A stretch of DNA of 64,000 bases from Methylophaga thalassica MP (lineage in GTDB: Bacteria > Pseudomonadota > Gammaproteobacteria > Nitrosococcales > Methylophagaceae), in the NCBI RefSeq assembly GCF_000214595.1, contig NZ_AFIG01000003.1, positions 372,001 to 436,000 of the forward strand, given 5' to 3'. Position numbers and translations under genes: made by a program. The notes under the pieces are model-generated. The model was not told where the DNA came from. It saw only the letters and a list, made by a program, of their open reading frames with translations, and searched no databases. Position 1 is the stretch's first letter; each line of letters opens with the position of its first letter. Positions 1 through 10,231 of the stretch are shown here, piece by piece.

Positions 1-1
1 G

Positions 2-847
<846 letters not shown>

Positions 848-874
848 TTCTCAAGAAATTTATTAGCTATATCT

Positions 875-1702
875 ATGACAGATAAATATGCCGTTATCGG
901 CCACCCAATTAAACATAGTAAATCGCCCTTTATTCATGCTGAATTTGCCAAACAATGTCAGCAGGATATTGAATACACCGCAATAGAAGTGCCACTGGAC
1001 TCGCTGGCTTCAAGTCTTCAGCAACTACGTGACGTTCTGAAATTAAAAGGCATTAATATCACCGTTCCATTTAAGGAACAGGCATGGGAGCTGGCAGACA
1101 ATTTATCGGACCGTGCTCAACGTGCCGGTGCGATAAACACCCTGATGTTTGAAAACAACGGTTCGATGTTTGGAGACAATACTGATGGCATTGGTTTATG
1201 TCGTGATCTTGAAAACCATGATGTTAGCTTAAAAGATAAACGGGTTTTATTAATTGGTGCAGGCGGTGCGGCGCGTGGTGTGATTGCACCGTTAATGACC
1301 TACCAGCCTACTGAGCTTTTTATTGCTAATAGAACCGCCAGCAAAGCGAAAAAACTGGCAGAGCTATTTGCTGATTTAGGCCAGATTCAGGGAGGTGGCT
1401 TTAGTGAGGTAAATAATCACTTCGACGTGATTATCAATGCCACTGCTGCAAGCTTACAAGGTGAAGTGCCTGACTTACCAGTCAGCATTTTTACTGAACA
1501 AAGCTGTTGTTACGACATGATGTATGCAGATACCGACACCGCTTTTATTGCATGGGCCAAGAAACATAATGTCAGCAAAACGGTAGATGGCTTAGGCATG
1601 CTTGTCGAACAGGCTGCCGAAGCTTTTTATCTCTGGCGAAAAATCAGACCTGACACCGGCTCAGTCATGCAAAAGCTTCGAGACGGTATGCAAGCAAGCT
1701 GA
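875..1702 (+). CDS. aroE: Shikimate dehydrogenase (NADP+)
   Basis: AroE reduces 3-dehydroshikimate to shikimate with NADPH in aromatic amino acid synthesis. The 275 residues match the usual length. The shikimate site is visible as SKS at 15-17, K67 in NITVPFKE, N88 in GAINTL and D104 in GDNTDG. The nucleotide-binding glycine loop is LIGAGGAARGV at about 127-137. The C-terminus has the GLGMLVEQAAEAF segment. It is probably cotranscribed with hemB and ends at a strong bidirectional terminator 18 bases after its stop. Confidence 0.96.
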   Translation: MTDKYAVIGHPIKHSKSPFIHAEFAKQCQQDIEYTAIEVPLDSLASSLQQLRDVLKLKGINITVPFKEQAWELADNLSDRAQRAGAINTLMFENNGSMFGDNTDGIGLCRDLENHDVSLKDKRVLLIGAGGAARGVIAPLMTYQPTELFIANRTASKAKKLAELFADLGQIQGGGFSEVNNHFDVIINATAASLQGEVPDLPVSIFTEQSCCYDMMYADTDTAFIAWAKKHNVSKTVDGLGMLVEQAAEAFYLWRKIRPDTGSVMQKLRDGMQAS

Positions 1703-1720
1703 CTGTGTCCTACTCTAAAA

Positions 1721-1748
1721 AATAAAGCCTGCGTAAGCAGGCTTTATT
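1721..1748. terminator. Bidirectional intrinsic terminator between aroE and the OFA transporter
   Basis: There is a perfect 12-bp inverted repeat, AATAAAGCCTGC at 1721-1732 and GCAGGCTTTATT at 1737-1748, with a GTAA loop. The A/T flanks give a U-tract in either direction. It sits between two convergent genes, so it can serve both. Confidence 0.88.
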
Positions 1749-1768
1749 TATTCTGAAAGCATTCAAAA

Positions 1769-3508
1769 CTATTTATGCTCTTGCGCTAATTCCGGATGCG
1801 TATTGTGAACATGATGTTTGTCTCTTACCGGACGGATAGATAAATTTGCAATGAAGGCAATGATCAATAGCCCCGCCATGGCGAACATGGTTGAGTTATA
1901 CAAGCTAGGGGTTGGATCCAAAGTCCCTGCAGGTGCAATTTCCATCAACTGCGAAATAGACACCGTTTTTGCCGCAATCAATTGATCAAGATTATCAATA
2001 CTCGCCCCGAATTTCTGCAAAAAGGCTGCCGGATCCACTTTGGCAGCTAATTCATGTAACACTTTATTCAGCGAGTTTTCGCGTAAATGCGTAATGACAT
2101 AAGGCCCCAAAATACCTGCCGTGCTCCAGGCGGTTAATAGTCTTCCATGGATACCGCCGACATGCATGGTCCCAAAAATATCGGCTAGATAGGCAGGAAT
2201 GGTGGCAAAACCACCGCCATACATTGTGAAAATAATCATGGTTACCGCATAAAACATGACTAATGCGGTCACACTCGGACTCACACTTGCTTGCGTTGCA
2301 ATATAGGGAATAGATAAATACAGCAATGCGCCCAGAACGAAAAAGCAATGATAGGTATTCTTACGACCAATATAGTCAGATGCTGTTGACCATAAAAAAC
2401 GGCCTGACATATTAAAGACACTGATCATCAACACATAGGTGGCAGCAAAACTGGCATCGACGATACCTGGCAAGCTAGGGCTAAAGATATCGGTAATCAT
2501 GGTTTTTGCAACACCAATCACCCCTATGCCTGCTGTCACGTTAAAACATAAGACGATCCATAGTTGATAAAACTGAGGAGTTTTTAATGCTTGATCAATA
2601 TGAACGTGATTATCTGTAATCAGACGATTTTTTGTTGATTCATTTTTAGCAGGAGGAGTCCAGTTTTCAGGTTTCCAGTCTTTGGCTGGTACGCGGAAGC
2701 TAAACGCTGCTATTGTCATCACGATGAAGTAAACAATGCCCAGCGTAATAAATACGCTTGTAGCACCAGTATCACCAGTACCGACGACATACACCCCTTC
2801 TGGCCCTGGAATCGGGGTTTTTAACATATCGGCAGCAGAAGCAATAACCACTTCAACTTGTTGGCCAGCGACGTCAGCATAACGTCTGCCTGCCTCTGTT
2901 ATCAGATTAACATCCGCCACTTTGCCCAGATATTCCGGCATCTGATAATACAAACGCAGTAGGTAAGTTATCAGTGGTGCGCCAATCATCGCGCCACCGC
3001 CAAACCCCATAATGGCAATCCCCGTTGCCATTCCTCGTCGGTCAGGGAACCAACGAATCAGTGTGCTTACCGGTGTGACATAAGCCAGACCCAATCCACA
3101 GCCACCAATAGCACCATAACCTAAATAGATAAGCCAAAGTTCATGTGTGGCAATACCGATACTACCAACAAGAAAACCACCGCCCCACAAACAGGCAGCG
3201 AGAAATCCAGTGGCTCTTGGTCCGACTTCTTCCAGCCATTTACCGCCAATAGCAGCAGCTAAACCCAAAAAAACAATGGCCGTTGAAAAAATCCAGACTA
3301 CTGATGAAAAGCTCCAGTCATCGGCGGCACTCGCTACTACACCAAATTGTTTGGTTAATGCAGGATTAAAAATACTCCACGCATACACTGAACCAATACA
3401 TAAATGGATAGCAACAGATGCTGGTGCGATTAACCAGCGATTAAATCCGGGTTTGGCGATGATATGTTTCTTGGATAGCCGAGCGGCTAGGTTATCGAAC
3501 AATGACAT
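1769..3508 (-). CDS. MFS transporter, oxalate/formate antiporter (OFA) family
   Basis: This is an inner-membrane carrier of the Major Facilitator Superfamily, OFA branch (OxlT/YhjX-like). The substrate is not determined; family members carry small carboxylates such as oxalate, formate or pyruvate. The N-terminal SVYAWSIFNPAL segment in TM1 is typical. I place twelve membrane segments at roughly 27-48, 68-88, 99-118, 124-146, 160-184, 250-271, 311-335, 352-376, 385-405, 412-440, 455-474 and 540-558. At 579 residues it is much longer than the usual 400-450. The extra length is two polar loops at 187-249 and 475-538, both predicted periplasmic. A GAGGAA ribosome site lies 8 bases before the ATG. 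The gene stands alone, convergent with aroE. Confidence 0.85.
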   Translation of the reverse strand: MSLFDNLAARLSKKHIIAKPGFNRWLIAPASVAIHLCIGSVYAWSIFNPALTKQFGVVASAADDWSFSSVVWIFSTAIVFLGLAAAIGGKWLEEVGPRATGFLAACLWGGGFLVGSIGIATHELWLIYLGYGAIGGCGLGLAYVTPVSTLIRWFPDRRGMATGIAIMGFGGGAMIGAPLITYLLRLYYQMPEYLGKVADVNLITEAGRRYADVAGQQVEVVIASAADMLKTPIPGPEGVYVVGTGDTGATSVFITLGIVYFIVMTIAAFSFRVPAKDWKPENWTPPAKNESTKNRLITDNHVHIDQALKTPQFYQLWIVLCFNVTAGIGVIGVAKTMITDIFSPSLPGIVDASFAATYVLMISVFNMSGRFLWSTASDYIGRKNTYHCFFVLGALLYLSIPYIATQASVSPSVTALVMFYAVTMIIFTMYGGGFATIPAYLADIFGTMHVGGIHGRLLTAWSTAGILGPYVITHLRENSLNKVLHELAAKVDPAAFLQKFGASIDNLDQLIAAKTVSISQLMEIAPAGTLDPTPSLYNSTMFAMAGLLIIAFIANLSIRPVRDKHHVHNTHPELAQEHK

Positions 3509-3717
3509 CAGTAATATTCCTCTCTAGATATAGTTATTATGTTTTTCAGCAACATATCACAACTATTCATCAAGACGGAACCGCCATAGCAAAAAAGCCG
3601 AAAAAAGCGACTCAGATAATATTTACAGTGGCGTATAAACAGACTAAGAAAAACATCCCCACCGATAATGACCGGCTTCTTTTTTATGATTAGGATCAGG
3701 TGAGGATGAAGGGGAAA

Positions 3718-3899
3718 TTGAGCCCCACAGTGTCGGTGCGACGGGGGTTCTTGAACCATGAGATTCAAGAGGGAAACTTCATGAAGATGGCAAACTTCCC
3801 GTCAAGCGGGCTTGTTTTTCAACTTCTAATTTTCAGTTTCCTTAAGCATTTGCTTATCGGCTCAAGACACACATGTCGCTATCGAGCACCGCAGGGACA
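3718..3899 (-). ncRNA. ssrS: 6S RNA (SsrS), regulator of sigma-70 RNA polymerase
   Basis: 6S RNA mimics an open promoter and sequesters sigma-70 holoenzyme in stationary phase. Read on the minus strand, the region has the conserved GAGCCGATA box in its 5' half and CTTGAATC-N4-GGTTCAAG in its 3' half, as in gammaproteobacterial 6S RNA. The ends pair: CCCTGCGGTG (from about 3896) with CACTGTGGGG (ending about 3723), then GCGAC with GTCGC across an internal loop. The position directly downstream of zapA is the conserved locus in gammaproteobacteria. Exact ends are estimates within about 5 nt. No protein-coding signal is seen here, and this accounts for most of the 430-base gap between the OFA gene and zapA. 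Confidence 0.88.
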
Positions 3900-3905
3900 T
3901 AACTA

Positions 3906-3936
3906 ATGATACGCAAAATAAGTTGGCTTAGCTCAA
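3906..3936 (-). promoter_or_regulatory. Possible sigma-70 promoter of 6S RNA
   Basis: On the minus strand TTGAGC (3936-3931) and TATCAT (3911-3906) are separated by 19 bases. The -10 ends 7 bases before the predicted 5' end of 6S RNA. The spacer is long, so the -35 assignment is weak. The promoter overlaps the zapA stop region. Confidence 0.4.
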
Positions 3937-3941
3937 GTTTT

Positions 3942-4247
3942 TCAGAGCTCTAACTGTCTATCTTCTTCCAGAAAAGCGCTAACACGCTCTTTCAATTGTA
4001 GAATTTTATTGTTTACTTTTTCCATGTCATGACCTTCGTCATGTTTAAAAATAAGCAACTCATGCGCTAAATTTAATGCTGCCATCACAGCAATCCGATC
4101 CACCCCCACGACTTTTCCGGTGTGGCGGATTTTTTCCATATTGTCATGGACCATTTTTGCGGACGCAATCAATGCTTCTTTTTCTTCCTCAGGACAAGCA
4201 ATTTGATATTCCTTACCCAGAATGGTGACGGTTACCGGTGAACTCAT
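3942..4247 (-). CDS. zapA: Cell division protein ZapA
   Basis: ZapA binds FtsZ and promotes protofilament bundling at the Z-ring. The 101-residue protein has the family N-terminus VTILGKEYQIACP, the central VDRIAVMAALNLAHELL helix and a C-terminal coiled coil. It overlaps the upstream TIGR02449 gene by 4 bases (ATGA), so the two are translationally coupled. 6S RNA follows 43 bases downstream, as in E. coli and Pseudomonas. Confidence 0.93.
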   Translation of the reverse strand: MSSPVTVTILGKEYQIACPEEEKEALIASAKMVHDNMEKIRHTGKVVGVDRIAVMAALNLAHELLIFKHDEGHDMEKVNNKILQLKERVSAFLEEDRQLEL

Positions 4248-4453
4248 AATTCGCTATCCAATTCTCTCAAACGACTAACCATTTTCTCAATCCGGCTTCG
4301 AGCAACATCGGTTTTTTCGATCAGTTGCGTACGTTCTGAAAGCCATGCTGTCTGCTGTGAGCGTAACAACATGTTCTCTTCCCGCAATCGACGACTGGTA
4401 CGAAGTAGCTCATCCACTTGTTGTTCCAATTGTTGTATCGCGTTTTTATCCAT
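4244..4453 (-). CDS. TIGR02449 family small coiled-coil protein
   Basis: This 69-residue protein is almost all heptad-like helix (EQQVDELLRTSRRLREENM and onward). Its family is routinely found just upstream of zapA in gammaproteobacteria and resembles ZapB in size and coiled-coil nature. A role with ZapA in division is inferred from neighbourhood only. It overlaps zapA by ATGA and is divergent from ygfB across about 150 bases. Confidence 0.82.
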   Translation of the reverse strand: MDKNAIQQLEQQVDELLRTSRRLREENMLLRSQQTAWLSERTQLIEKTDVARSRIEKMVSRLRELDSEL

Positions 4454-4534
4454 TAATATGAGTTCTTTCGCTGTGCGAGAATAAAGCCTAACTATAGACG
4501 TGCGCTGCCGACTCGGTCAACAACTGTCATAATA

Positions 4535-4551
4535 GGAACAATTTGTGTTCC
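4535..4551. repeat. Short inverted repeat in the zapA/ygfB divergent intergenic region
   Basis: GGAACA at 4535-4540 and TGTTCC at 4546-4551 form perfect 6-bp arms around ATTTG. It lies 55 bases before the ygfB start in the shared divergent promoter region. It could be a regulator site or chance. No flanking T-run is present, so it is unlikely to be a terminator. Confidence 0.35.
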
Positions 4552-4605
4552 AATGCATCACATTGAACAAGATATCTTTTTAGTCATTATTCAGGTTTTA
4601 ACTTT

Positions 4606-5154
4606 ATGTCACAACTCTATTTTCCATCCTTATCTCCCGATAATCAGACAGGTGATGGCCCGGCAAGCCTGGCAGAACTCCAGGGCGCATTATGCGGTTT
4701 GCTGTGTATGGATGCATTAGCTGATCGAAAAAACTGGTATGTACGGCTGTTTGAAGACTTTTCGCCAGCCGAAGAAGAAAAACAAGATTTAACACATTTA
4801 TTTGACGAGACCATTCAGTCATTAAACAGCCTCGACTTCGATTTTCAGATTGAACTTCCGGATGATAATGCTCCGATAGTTTCGCGTTTATCTGCGATGG
4901 CTGATTGGTGTCAGGGACTAGTCTATGGCCTCGGTACATCAGGTATGACTAATGAGACCGAGTTATCTGATGATTGTCAGGAATACGTCACCGATGTGAT
5001 CAAAATCAGCCAGGTAAACTTTGAAAACGTGGAAGATACAGAAGAAGAACGTGCTAACTTTGAAGAGTTAGTTGAATACATCCGCATGGGACTCTTTTTA
5101 TTATATGGAGAGTTACAACCTGCCGATCCTACAGACGAAGCTACCGAACACTAA
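4606..5154 (+). CDS. ygfB: YgfB/YecA (UPF0149) family protein
   Basis: This acidic 182-residue cytosolic protein belongs to UPF0149 (YgfB). Family features include the ALCGLLCMDAL segment near residues 28-38, the ADWCQGLVYGLG segment near 105 and the C-terminal YIRMGLFLLYGEL motif. The molecular role is poorly known. In Pseudomonas a homologue influences beta-lactamase regulation, but I do not infer that here. It is first in the conserved ygfB-pepP-ubiH-ubiI order, and its stop overlaps the pepP start by one base (TAATG). Confidence 0.9.
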   Translation: MSQLYFPSLSPDNQTGDGPASLAELQGALCGLLCMDALADRKNWYVRLFEDFSPAEEEKQDLTHLFDETIQSLNSLDFDFQIELPDDNAPIVSRLSAMADWCQGLVYGLGTSGMTNETELSDDCQEYVTDVIKISQVNFENVEDTEEERANFEELVEYIRMGLFLLYGELQPADPTDEATEH

Positions 5155-6464
5155 TGCAAAAGAAAGAATTCGCCAAACGCCGTCAACACCTGATGGATAT
5201 TATGGGGCCTGACACGATAGCCGTGCTACCGAATGCTCCCGTCGCCAACCGTAACCGTGACGTTGACTACCCTTACCGTAGTGACAGTAATTTTCATTAC
5301 CTTACCGGTTTTGATGAACCTGAATCAGTGCTTGTGCTGATTCCAGGCCGAGAACATGGTGAATATATCTTGTTTTGCCGTGAACGTGATTTGGACAAGG
5401 AAATCTGGGATGGTTACCGTGCTGGTCAGGATGGCGCCATAAATAACTTTGGTGCGGACGATTCCTACCCTATCAGCGATCTCGATGATATTTTACCGGG
5501 CCTGCTGGAAGACAAAGAAAAAGTCTATTACACGATGGGAAACCAACCCAGCTTTGACCAGCATATGGTGTCTTGGTTAAACCACCTACGACAGGCCTCT
5601 CGCTCAGGAAAACATTCACCGACTGAAATTATTGAGTTAGAGCATTGCCTCAATGAGCTTCGCTTATTCAAAAGCAGTCAGGAAATCAAAGCGATGAAAC
5701 AGGCGGCAAAAGCCTCTGTTCAAGCGCATATTCGTGCAATGCAATTTACTAAACCAGGCAAATGGGAATATGAAGTCGAAGCCGAGATTATTCATGAATT
5801 TATGAAACATGGCTGCCGTTCTCCGGCTTACCCTTCTATCGTCGGTGGTGGTGAAAATGGCTGCATCCTTCACTACATCGAAAATAACGCCAAACTGAAA
5901 AATAACGACTTGTTATTAATAGACGCTGGTGCAGAGTATGAATGTTACGCAGGTGACATCACCCGGACGTTCCCTGTTAATGGCAAATTCAGCCCAGCTC
6001 AGGCGGCCTTATACCAGGTGGTATTAGATGCGCAAAAAGCGGCTATAGCGGCCGTCAAACCTGGCAATCATTGGAATCAGCCTCACGAAGTGGCGGTAGA
6101 AGTGCTGACACAAGGCTTGGTTGATCTGGGTATTCTGAAAGGCGATGTCGCTCAGCTTATTGAAGACGCCGCCTATCGCGAATTTTATATGCATCGTACC
6201 GGTCATTGGTTAGGTATGGACGTTCATGATGTCGGCGATTATAAAGTGGGTGGCGAATGGCGACTGCTTGAACCGGGCATGGTCTTGACTGTTGAACCCG
6301 GTCTGTACATACGTGATCAGGCTCATGTTGATAAAAAATGGCACTTCACCGGCATTCGTATAGAAGATGATGTGTTGGTAACAAAGGACGGCTGTGAAGT
6401 ATTAACAGAGGCGGCACCCAAAGAAATTGATGAAATTGAAGCTTTAATGGCGGAGGCAATATAA
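5154..6464 (+). CDS. pepP: Xaa-Pro aminopeptidase P
   Basis: PepP removes N-terminal residues that precede proline, using a dinuclear metal centre. At 436 residues it has the full family length: an N-terminal creatinase-like domain to about 170, then a pita-bread M24 catalytic domain. Metal ligands are D257 (LIDAGAEY), D268 (GDITRTF), H351 (TGHWLGMDVHD), E381 (LTVEPGLY) and E404 (GIRIEDDV). The start overlaps the ygfB stop. It is cytosolic and cotranscribed with the ubiquinone hydroxylase genes, as in E. coli. Confidence 0.96.
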   Translation: MQKKEFAKRRQHLMDIMGPDTIAVLPNAPVANRNRDVDYPYRSDSNFHYLTGFDEPESVLVLIPGREHGEYILFCRERDLDKEIWDGYRAGQDGAINNFGADDSYPISDLDDILPGLLEDKEKVYYTMGNQPSFDQHMVSWLNHLRQASRSGKHSPTEIIELEHCLNELRLFKSSQEIKAMKQAAKASVQAHIRAMQFTKPGKWEYEVEAEIIHEFMKHGCRSPAYPSIVGGGENGCILHYIENNAKLKNNDLLLIDAGAEYECYAGDITRTFPVNGKFSPAQAALYQVVLDAQKAAIAAVKPGNHWNQPHEVAVEVLTQGLVDLGILKGDVAQLIEDAAYREFYMHRTGHWLGMDVHDVGDYKVGGEWRLLEPGMVLTVEPGLYIRDQAHVDKKWHFTGIRIEDDVLVTKDGCEVLTEAAPKEIDEIEALMAEAI

Positions 6465-6468
6465 AAAC

Positions 6469-7674
6469 GTGAATCACGGCGTATTTGATGTGCTCATTGT
6501 AGGGGGTGGCATGGCAGGAGCCAGCCTTGCTATCGCGTTAAAAAATAGCCAGTTAAAAATTGGACTTATTGAAGCCAAATCATTAGAGACTGATTCACAA
6601 CCCAGTTACGATGATCGTGGTATTGCGCTTAGTTATGGCTCACAGCGCATATTTGACACCATGGGTATCTGGTCTCACATTGCTCAGCATGCCAGCCCCA
6701 TTCATCATATTCATGTGTCTGAACGCGGCCGATTCGGCGTTACCCGCTTATCTGCTGAACAAGAACAAGTGCCTGCTTTAGGGCAAGTTATCACTGCCAG
6801 ACATTTAGGTCACAGTCTTAACCGCCAATTACTGAAACTTAGTAATCTGACATTATTCTGCCCTGCCATGGTGACGAGTGTATTAACTGAGACTGATAAA
6901 GTTAAGGTCACCTTGGGTGATGGAGCAGTATTAGAGACAAAATTGATTGTCGCCGCTGATGGCCGCAATTCCACTATCCGCCATTACCTGAAATTAGGGG
7001 CGTGGGAACAAGATTACAATCAGGTTGCTGTCACGGCCAATATATCTACGGATAAACCTCATCAGGGATGGGCATACGAACGTTTCACAGCCTCTGGTCC
7101 TATGGCTTTGTTACCAATGACTGACAAACGGAGTAGTCTGGTATGGACTGTTAAGGCAGGTGAGAAAGAGGCGCTGCTGGCCATGCCAGAGCATGCGTTT
7201 CTGGAACGATTACAGAGCGAGTTTGGCTATCGTGCCGGTCGTTTTACTCGTGTAGGCCAGCGAAATAGCCATCCCTTAATTCTGATGCAAGCGGATATGC
7301 CTGTTCAGCCAAGGATCGTATTTATTGGTAATGCTGCTCACAGTCTGCATCCGATTGCCGGACAAGGGTTTAACCTCGGACTGCGTGATGTTGCCGTATT
7401 AGCAGAACATCTGTTTAACGCAAAAGACTGCGGTGATGCAGAACTACTGAAAAACTATCAGGAACAACGCCAACAAGACCAGAATCAAGTGGTCAAATCC
7501 ACTGATCATTTGGTCAAATTATTCAGTAACAATATCCCTGTTTTGGGTCATCTGCGAGGCGCAGGCCTGACATTAGTTGACGCCATGCCAGTGATGAAAC
7601 ACTGGCTTGCCACAAAAAGTATGGGCTTGGCGCAGGCACAGCCAAAATTAGCCAGAGGTGTTCCACTAAGATGA
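6469..7674 (+). CDS. ubiH: Ubiquinone biosynthesis hydroxylase UbiH
   Basis: This FAD-dependent monooxygenase hydroxylates the ring of a ubiquinone precursor (2-octaprenyl-6-methoxyphenol in E. coli). The 401-residue protein has the N-terminal Rossmann motif [11 protein letters not shown] at 11-21, the [11 protein letters not shown] segment, and the FAD ribityl motif [16 protein letters not shown] at about 284-299. The start is a GTG 4 bases after the pepP stop. It overlaps ubiI by ATGA. The order pepP-ubiH-ubiI supports UbiH for the first copy. Confidence 0.9.
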   Translation: MNHGVFDVLIVGGGMAGASLAIALKNSQLKIGLIEAKSLETDSQPSYDDRGIALSYGSQRIFDTMGIWSHIAQHASPIHHIHVSERGRFGVTRLSAEQEQVPALGQVITARHLGHSLNRQLLKLSNLTLFCPAMVTSVLTETDKVKVTLGDGAVLETKLIVAADGRNSTIRHYLKLGAWEQDYNQVAVTANISTDKPHQGWAYERFTASGPMALLPMTDKRSSLVWTVKAGEKEALLAMPEHAFLERLQSEFGYRAGRFTRVGQRNSHPLILMQADMPVQPRIVFIGNAAHSLHPIAGQGFNLGLRDVAVLAEHLFNAKDCGDAELLKNYQEQRQQDQNQVVKSTDHLVKLFSNNIPVLGHLRGAGLTLVDAMPVMKHWLATKSMGLAQAQPKLARGVPLR

Positions 7675-8885
7675 AACAAGAATATGACATTGCGATTGTC
7701 GGTGGCGGTATGGTTGGCTCTTGTCTGGCCTTAGCATTATCGCGCCACAGTGACTTTAGTATTGCCCTGATTGAAGCGCAGACATTTGAAACTTTAGCTG
7801 AAGATGCCCCTTTCGATATCCGGGTTAGCGCCTTAACCAAGGGCAGTGAGAATATTTTAAAAGCTCTTAAGATCTGGTCATTGATACCGCCGTCCCGGTT
7901 ATCCGCATTTTCTGATATGAAAGTCTGGGAAACGGCAGGCAGTGAACTACATTTTAATAGTGCGGATATGGGGGCAGCTAACCTCGGCCACATTATCGAA
8001 AACAGACAACTGCAGCAAACCAGTTTCTCTTTATGTCAGCAGCAGCCCAATATTGATGTGATTACACCGGCAAAACCGATCGCTATTGAACACCAGCACC
8101 TTCATCTCGACAATGATCGTACACTGAAAACGAAACTGATCATCGCTGCTGATGGCGCACATTCCGCCATAAAAGCGTTCGCTGACATTGAAACAAAAGG
8201 CTGGACGTATCAACAAAAAGGCTTGGTATGCAACGTCACTACAACAGCCTCACATCAACAGACGGCATGGCAACGCTTTTTACCGGAAGGCCCTCTTGCT
8301 TTCCTGCCTCTCGCAGATAGTCACCAGTGTTCTATCGTCTGGACTTTGAGCTCTGACAATGCCGATCATTTATTGGCACTGCCTGATGATGAGTTTATCA
8401 ACGAGCTCAATATCGCTTTTGAAGAACGTCTTGGTAAAGTCACAAAAATCAGTCATCGCAATGCTTTCCCTTTACAGTTACGCCATGCTGACACCTATAT
8501 CAAACCAGGTTTAGTTCTTGTCGGTGATGCTGCTCATACAATTCATCCACTGGCTGGCCAAGGCGTTAATATTGGTCTACTAGATGCGGCAACCTTGGCT
8601 GAAGTCATTATTGCTGCAGCCCAGCAAGGCCGGGACATCGGCCAGTTACATACATTACAAAAATATCAGCGACAACGACATGCGGATAATCTGCTGATGC
8701 AAATGAGTATGGATATGTTTAAGCGTGTATTCACTAACTCTCTGACCCCAGTAAAATGGTTACGTCAATTGGCTTTACGCCAGGTCAATAAAAGCCGTTT
8801 ACTAAAAAACCTGTTTATGCAGCAAGCGGCAAGTCGATCCTTTGCCACTCCCAAATTAGCTCAACGCCTTCATGATCATCACTAG
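7671..8885 (+). CDS. ubiI: Ubiquinone biosynthesis hydroxylase, UbiI/VisC type
   Basis: This second FAD monooxygenase of the UbiH/F/I family (404 residues) is expected to act at another ring position of ubiquinone; UbiI hydroxylates C5 in E. coli. Motifs are [14 protein letters not shown] at 11-24, [12 protein letters not shown] and [16 protein letters not shown] with [12 protein letters not shown]. UbiF and UbiI are hard to separate by eye. The name rests on position after ubiH, the same place visC/ubiI holds in E. coli. A terminator follows. Confidence 0.8.
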   Translation: MKQEYDIAIVGGGMVGSCLALALSRHSDFSIALIEAQTFETLAEDAPFDIRVSALTKGSENILKALKIWSLIPPSRLSAFSDMKVWETAGSELHFNSADMGAANLGHIIENRQLQQTSFSLCQQQPNIDVITPAKPIAIEHQHLHLDNDRTLKTKLIIAADGAHSAIKAFADIETKGWTYQQKGLVCNVTTTASHQQTAWQRFLPEGPLAFLPLADSHQCSIVWTLSSDNADHLLALPDDEFINELNIAFEERLGKVTKISHRNAFPLQLRHADTYIKPGLVLVGDAAHTIHPLAGQGVNIGLLDAATLAEVIIAAAQQGRDIGQLHTLQKYQRQRHADNLLMQMSMDMFKRVFTNSLTPVKWLRQLALRQVNKSRLLKNLFMQQAASRSFATPKLAQRLHDHH

Positions 8886-8894
8886 TTGAAAAAT

Positions 8895-8922
8895 CAGGCT
8901 GACAGACCTGTCTGTTTTTTTT
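8895..8922 (+). terminator. Likely intrinsic terminator after ubiI
   Basis: Partly overlapping short hairpins (CAGG/CCTG and GACA/TGTC) are followed by eight T residues at 8915-8922. The stem is short, so strength is uncertain, but the T-run and the place 10 bases after ubiI fit a terminator. Confidence 0.55.
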
Positions 8923-8952
8923 GATGACTTACCCTACTCCACGGAGCCATGT

Positions 8953-9546
8953 ATGTTTCGATTTCTTACCCGTCAGTTTCTGACCGGCCTTATCACAATA
9001 CTGCCTATCACCATAACGCTCTATCTGATTTACTGGGTTATTTCCTCAACTGAACAAGCATTAAGTCACGTCATCAAGTTTATTCTGCCTGATTATATGT
9101 ATTGGCCTGGCATGGGATTTCTCGCTGCCATTGCCTTGATTTTTTCACTCGGCATCATGATGCGGCTCTATGTTTTCAAACGCTTATTCAAATTTGCAGA
9201 AAGTCTGCTTTATCACTTACCTGTTATCAAATCGATATATGGCAGCATGCATGACTTTTTCCATTACTTCACCCCCGGTCGAGAAACAGAGTTTCAACAA
9301 GTTGTCGCCGTCAAACTCGATAATGGTATGGAAATGATTGGTTTTATTACACTGGATAATGCCGAACATTTACCGACACAAGATGATGAAGAACGCGTGC
9401 TGGTCTATTTTCCGATGAGTTACAACATCGGTGGTTACCCAGTCATTATGCCAAGACGATTGTTGAAACCTGTTGATATGACAATGGAACAGGCGATGCG
9501 TTTTGTATTAACCGCTGGTGTCGCGGGTCATACAAAACCTAAATAG
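8953..9546 (+). CDS. DUF502 family inner-membrane protein
   Basis: This is a 197-residue protein of the DUF502 family. It has two N-terminal membrane segments at about 9-29 and 53-75, a YGSMHDFFHYF region near 97-107, and a soluble C-terminal domain with DNGMEMIGFIT and VYFPMSYNIGGYPVIM, both typical of the family. The function is unknown; a transport-like or envelope role is a guess. It follows ubiI after a terminator and overlaps the convergent lipoprotein gene by 8 bases. Confidence 0.85.
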   Translation: MFRFLTRQFLTGLITILPITITLYLIYWVISSTEQALSHVIKFILPDYMYWPGMGFLAAIALIFSLGIMMRLYVFKRLFKFAESLLYHLPVIKSIYGSMHDFFHYFTPGRETEFQQVVAVKLDNGMEMIGFITLDNAEHLPTQDDEERVLVYFPMSYNIGGYPVIMPRRLLKPVDMTMEQAMRFVLTAGVAGHTKPK

Positions 9547-10231
9547 GCAGGAAAGCTAATGTGGCCGCCCTGACGACAAAAGTCTTGATAATACGGCCAT
9601 TTTTCTGGGCTATGATTTGAGCAAGATTATCTTGTGTCGCTATCATTTTTCCAAATATACGCTGATAGCTTAAATTACGTACTTCCCCTGAAAGGCTGTC
9701 ACTGAGCATGAGTAAATTACCCTCAGAGTCACGTTTTTTTGCCAGTAACCAGGCAGCAATTTCGATGTTACGCGCACTGTTGTATAGTTTTTGCTGATCG
9801 ATAGAAGTCAGATAAAAAAACTCGCTATGATTATCGTAAGACGCCATCAGCATTTTTCTTAAGCCGATAATATAGGCCAGTACACGATCTCCCTGAAAGC
9901 GTTCATCCAACGCAAGTCGTATAATATCGGTGGGTTTTCTGATGATGGCCCATTCGGGATAGATAAAGTCGACCTGTCTGGAGAATGTTCTCTCTACACT
10001 CTCTTTTATGGTTCTGACATCCCTGTCATGGCGCAGATTTGGATTACGTTTATAAAGCTTAAACATCAACCTTTTGAGCTGAGCCATAACAGCTTGCTGG
10101 TGAACTTCTATCACCTCATCTATATCGCTCTTAGCCAGTCGAGAAACGCCAGGCTCAGACTGTCCGTTATTTCCGCTTGTCGCGCACCCCACTAAAAAGC
10201 AGACAAGCAATAAAACACTAAACCATCTCAT
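9539..10231 (-). CDS. Predicted lipoprotein of unknown function
   Basis: The N-terminus [20 protein letters not shown] is a lipoprotein signal with lipobox LVGC; Cys16 would be acylated. The rest (230 residues) is mostly helical and charged, with no motif I recognise. It includes KLYKRNPNLRHD and a region rich in Leu, Arg and Lys. Residue 17 is Ala, so outer-membrane sorting is likely by the +2 rule. The start lies inside the 3' end of the small upstream gene, overlapping by 14 bases, so the two are probably coupled. Confidence 0.7.
   Translation of the reverse strand: MRWFSVLLLVCFLVGCATSGNNGQSEPGVSRLAKSDIDEVIEVHQQAVMAQLKRLMFKLYKRNPNLRHDRDVRTIKESVERTFSRQVDFIYPEWAIIRKPTDIIRLALDERFQGDRVLAYIIGLRKMLMASYDNHSEFFYLTSIDQQKLYNSARNIEIAAWLLAKKRDSEGNLLMLSDSLSGEVRNLSYQRIFGKMIATQDNLAQIIAQKNGRIIKTFVVRAATLAFLPI

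Noticed and set aside
3147-3906. Several plus- and minus-strand open frames opposite the OFA gene and across the intergenic region (up to 126 codons)
   Set aside because: They lie antisense to a well-supported transporter or inside the 6S RNA and have no ribosome site, domain or sensible composition.
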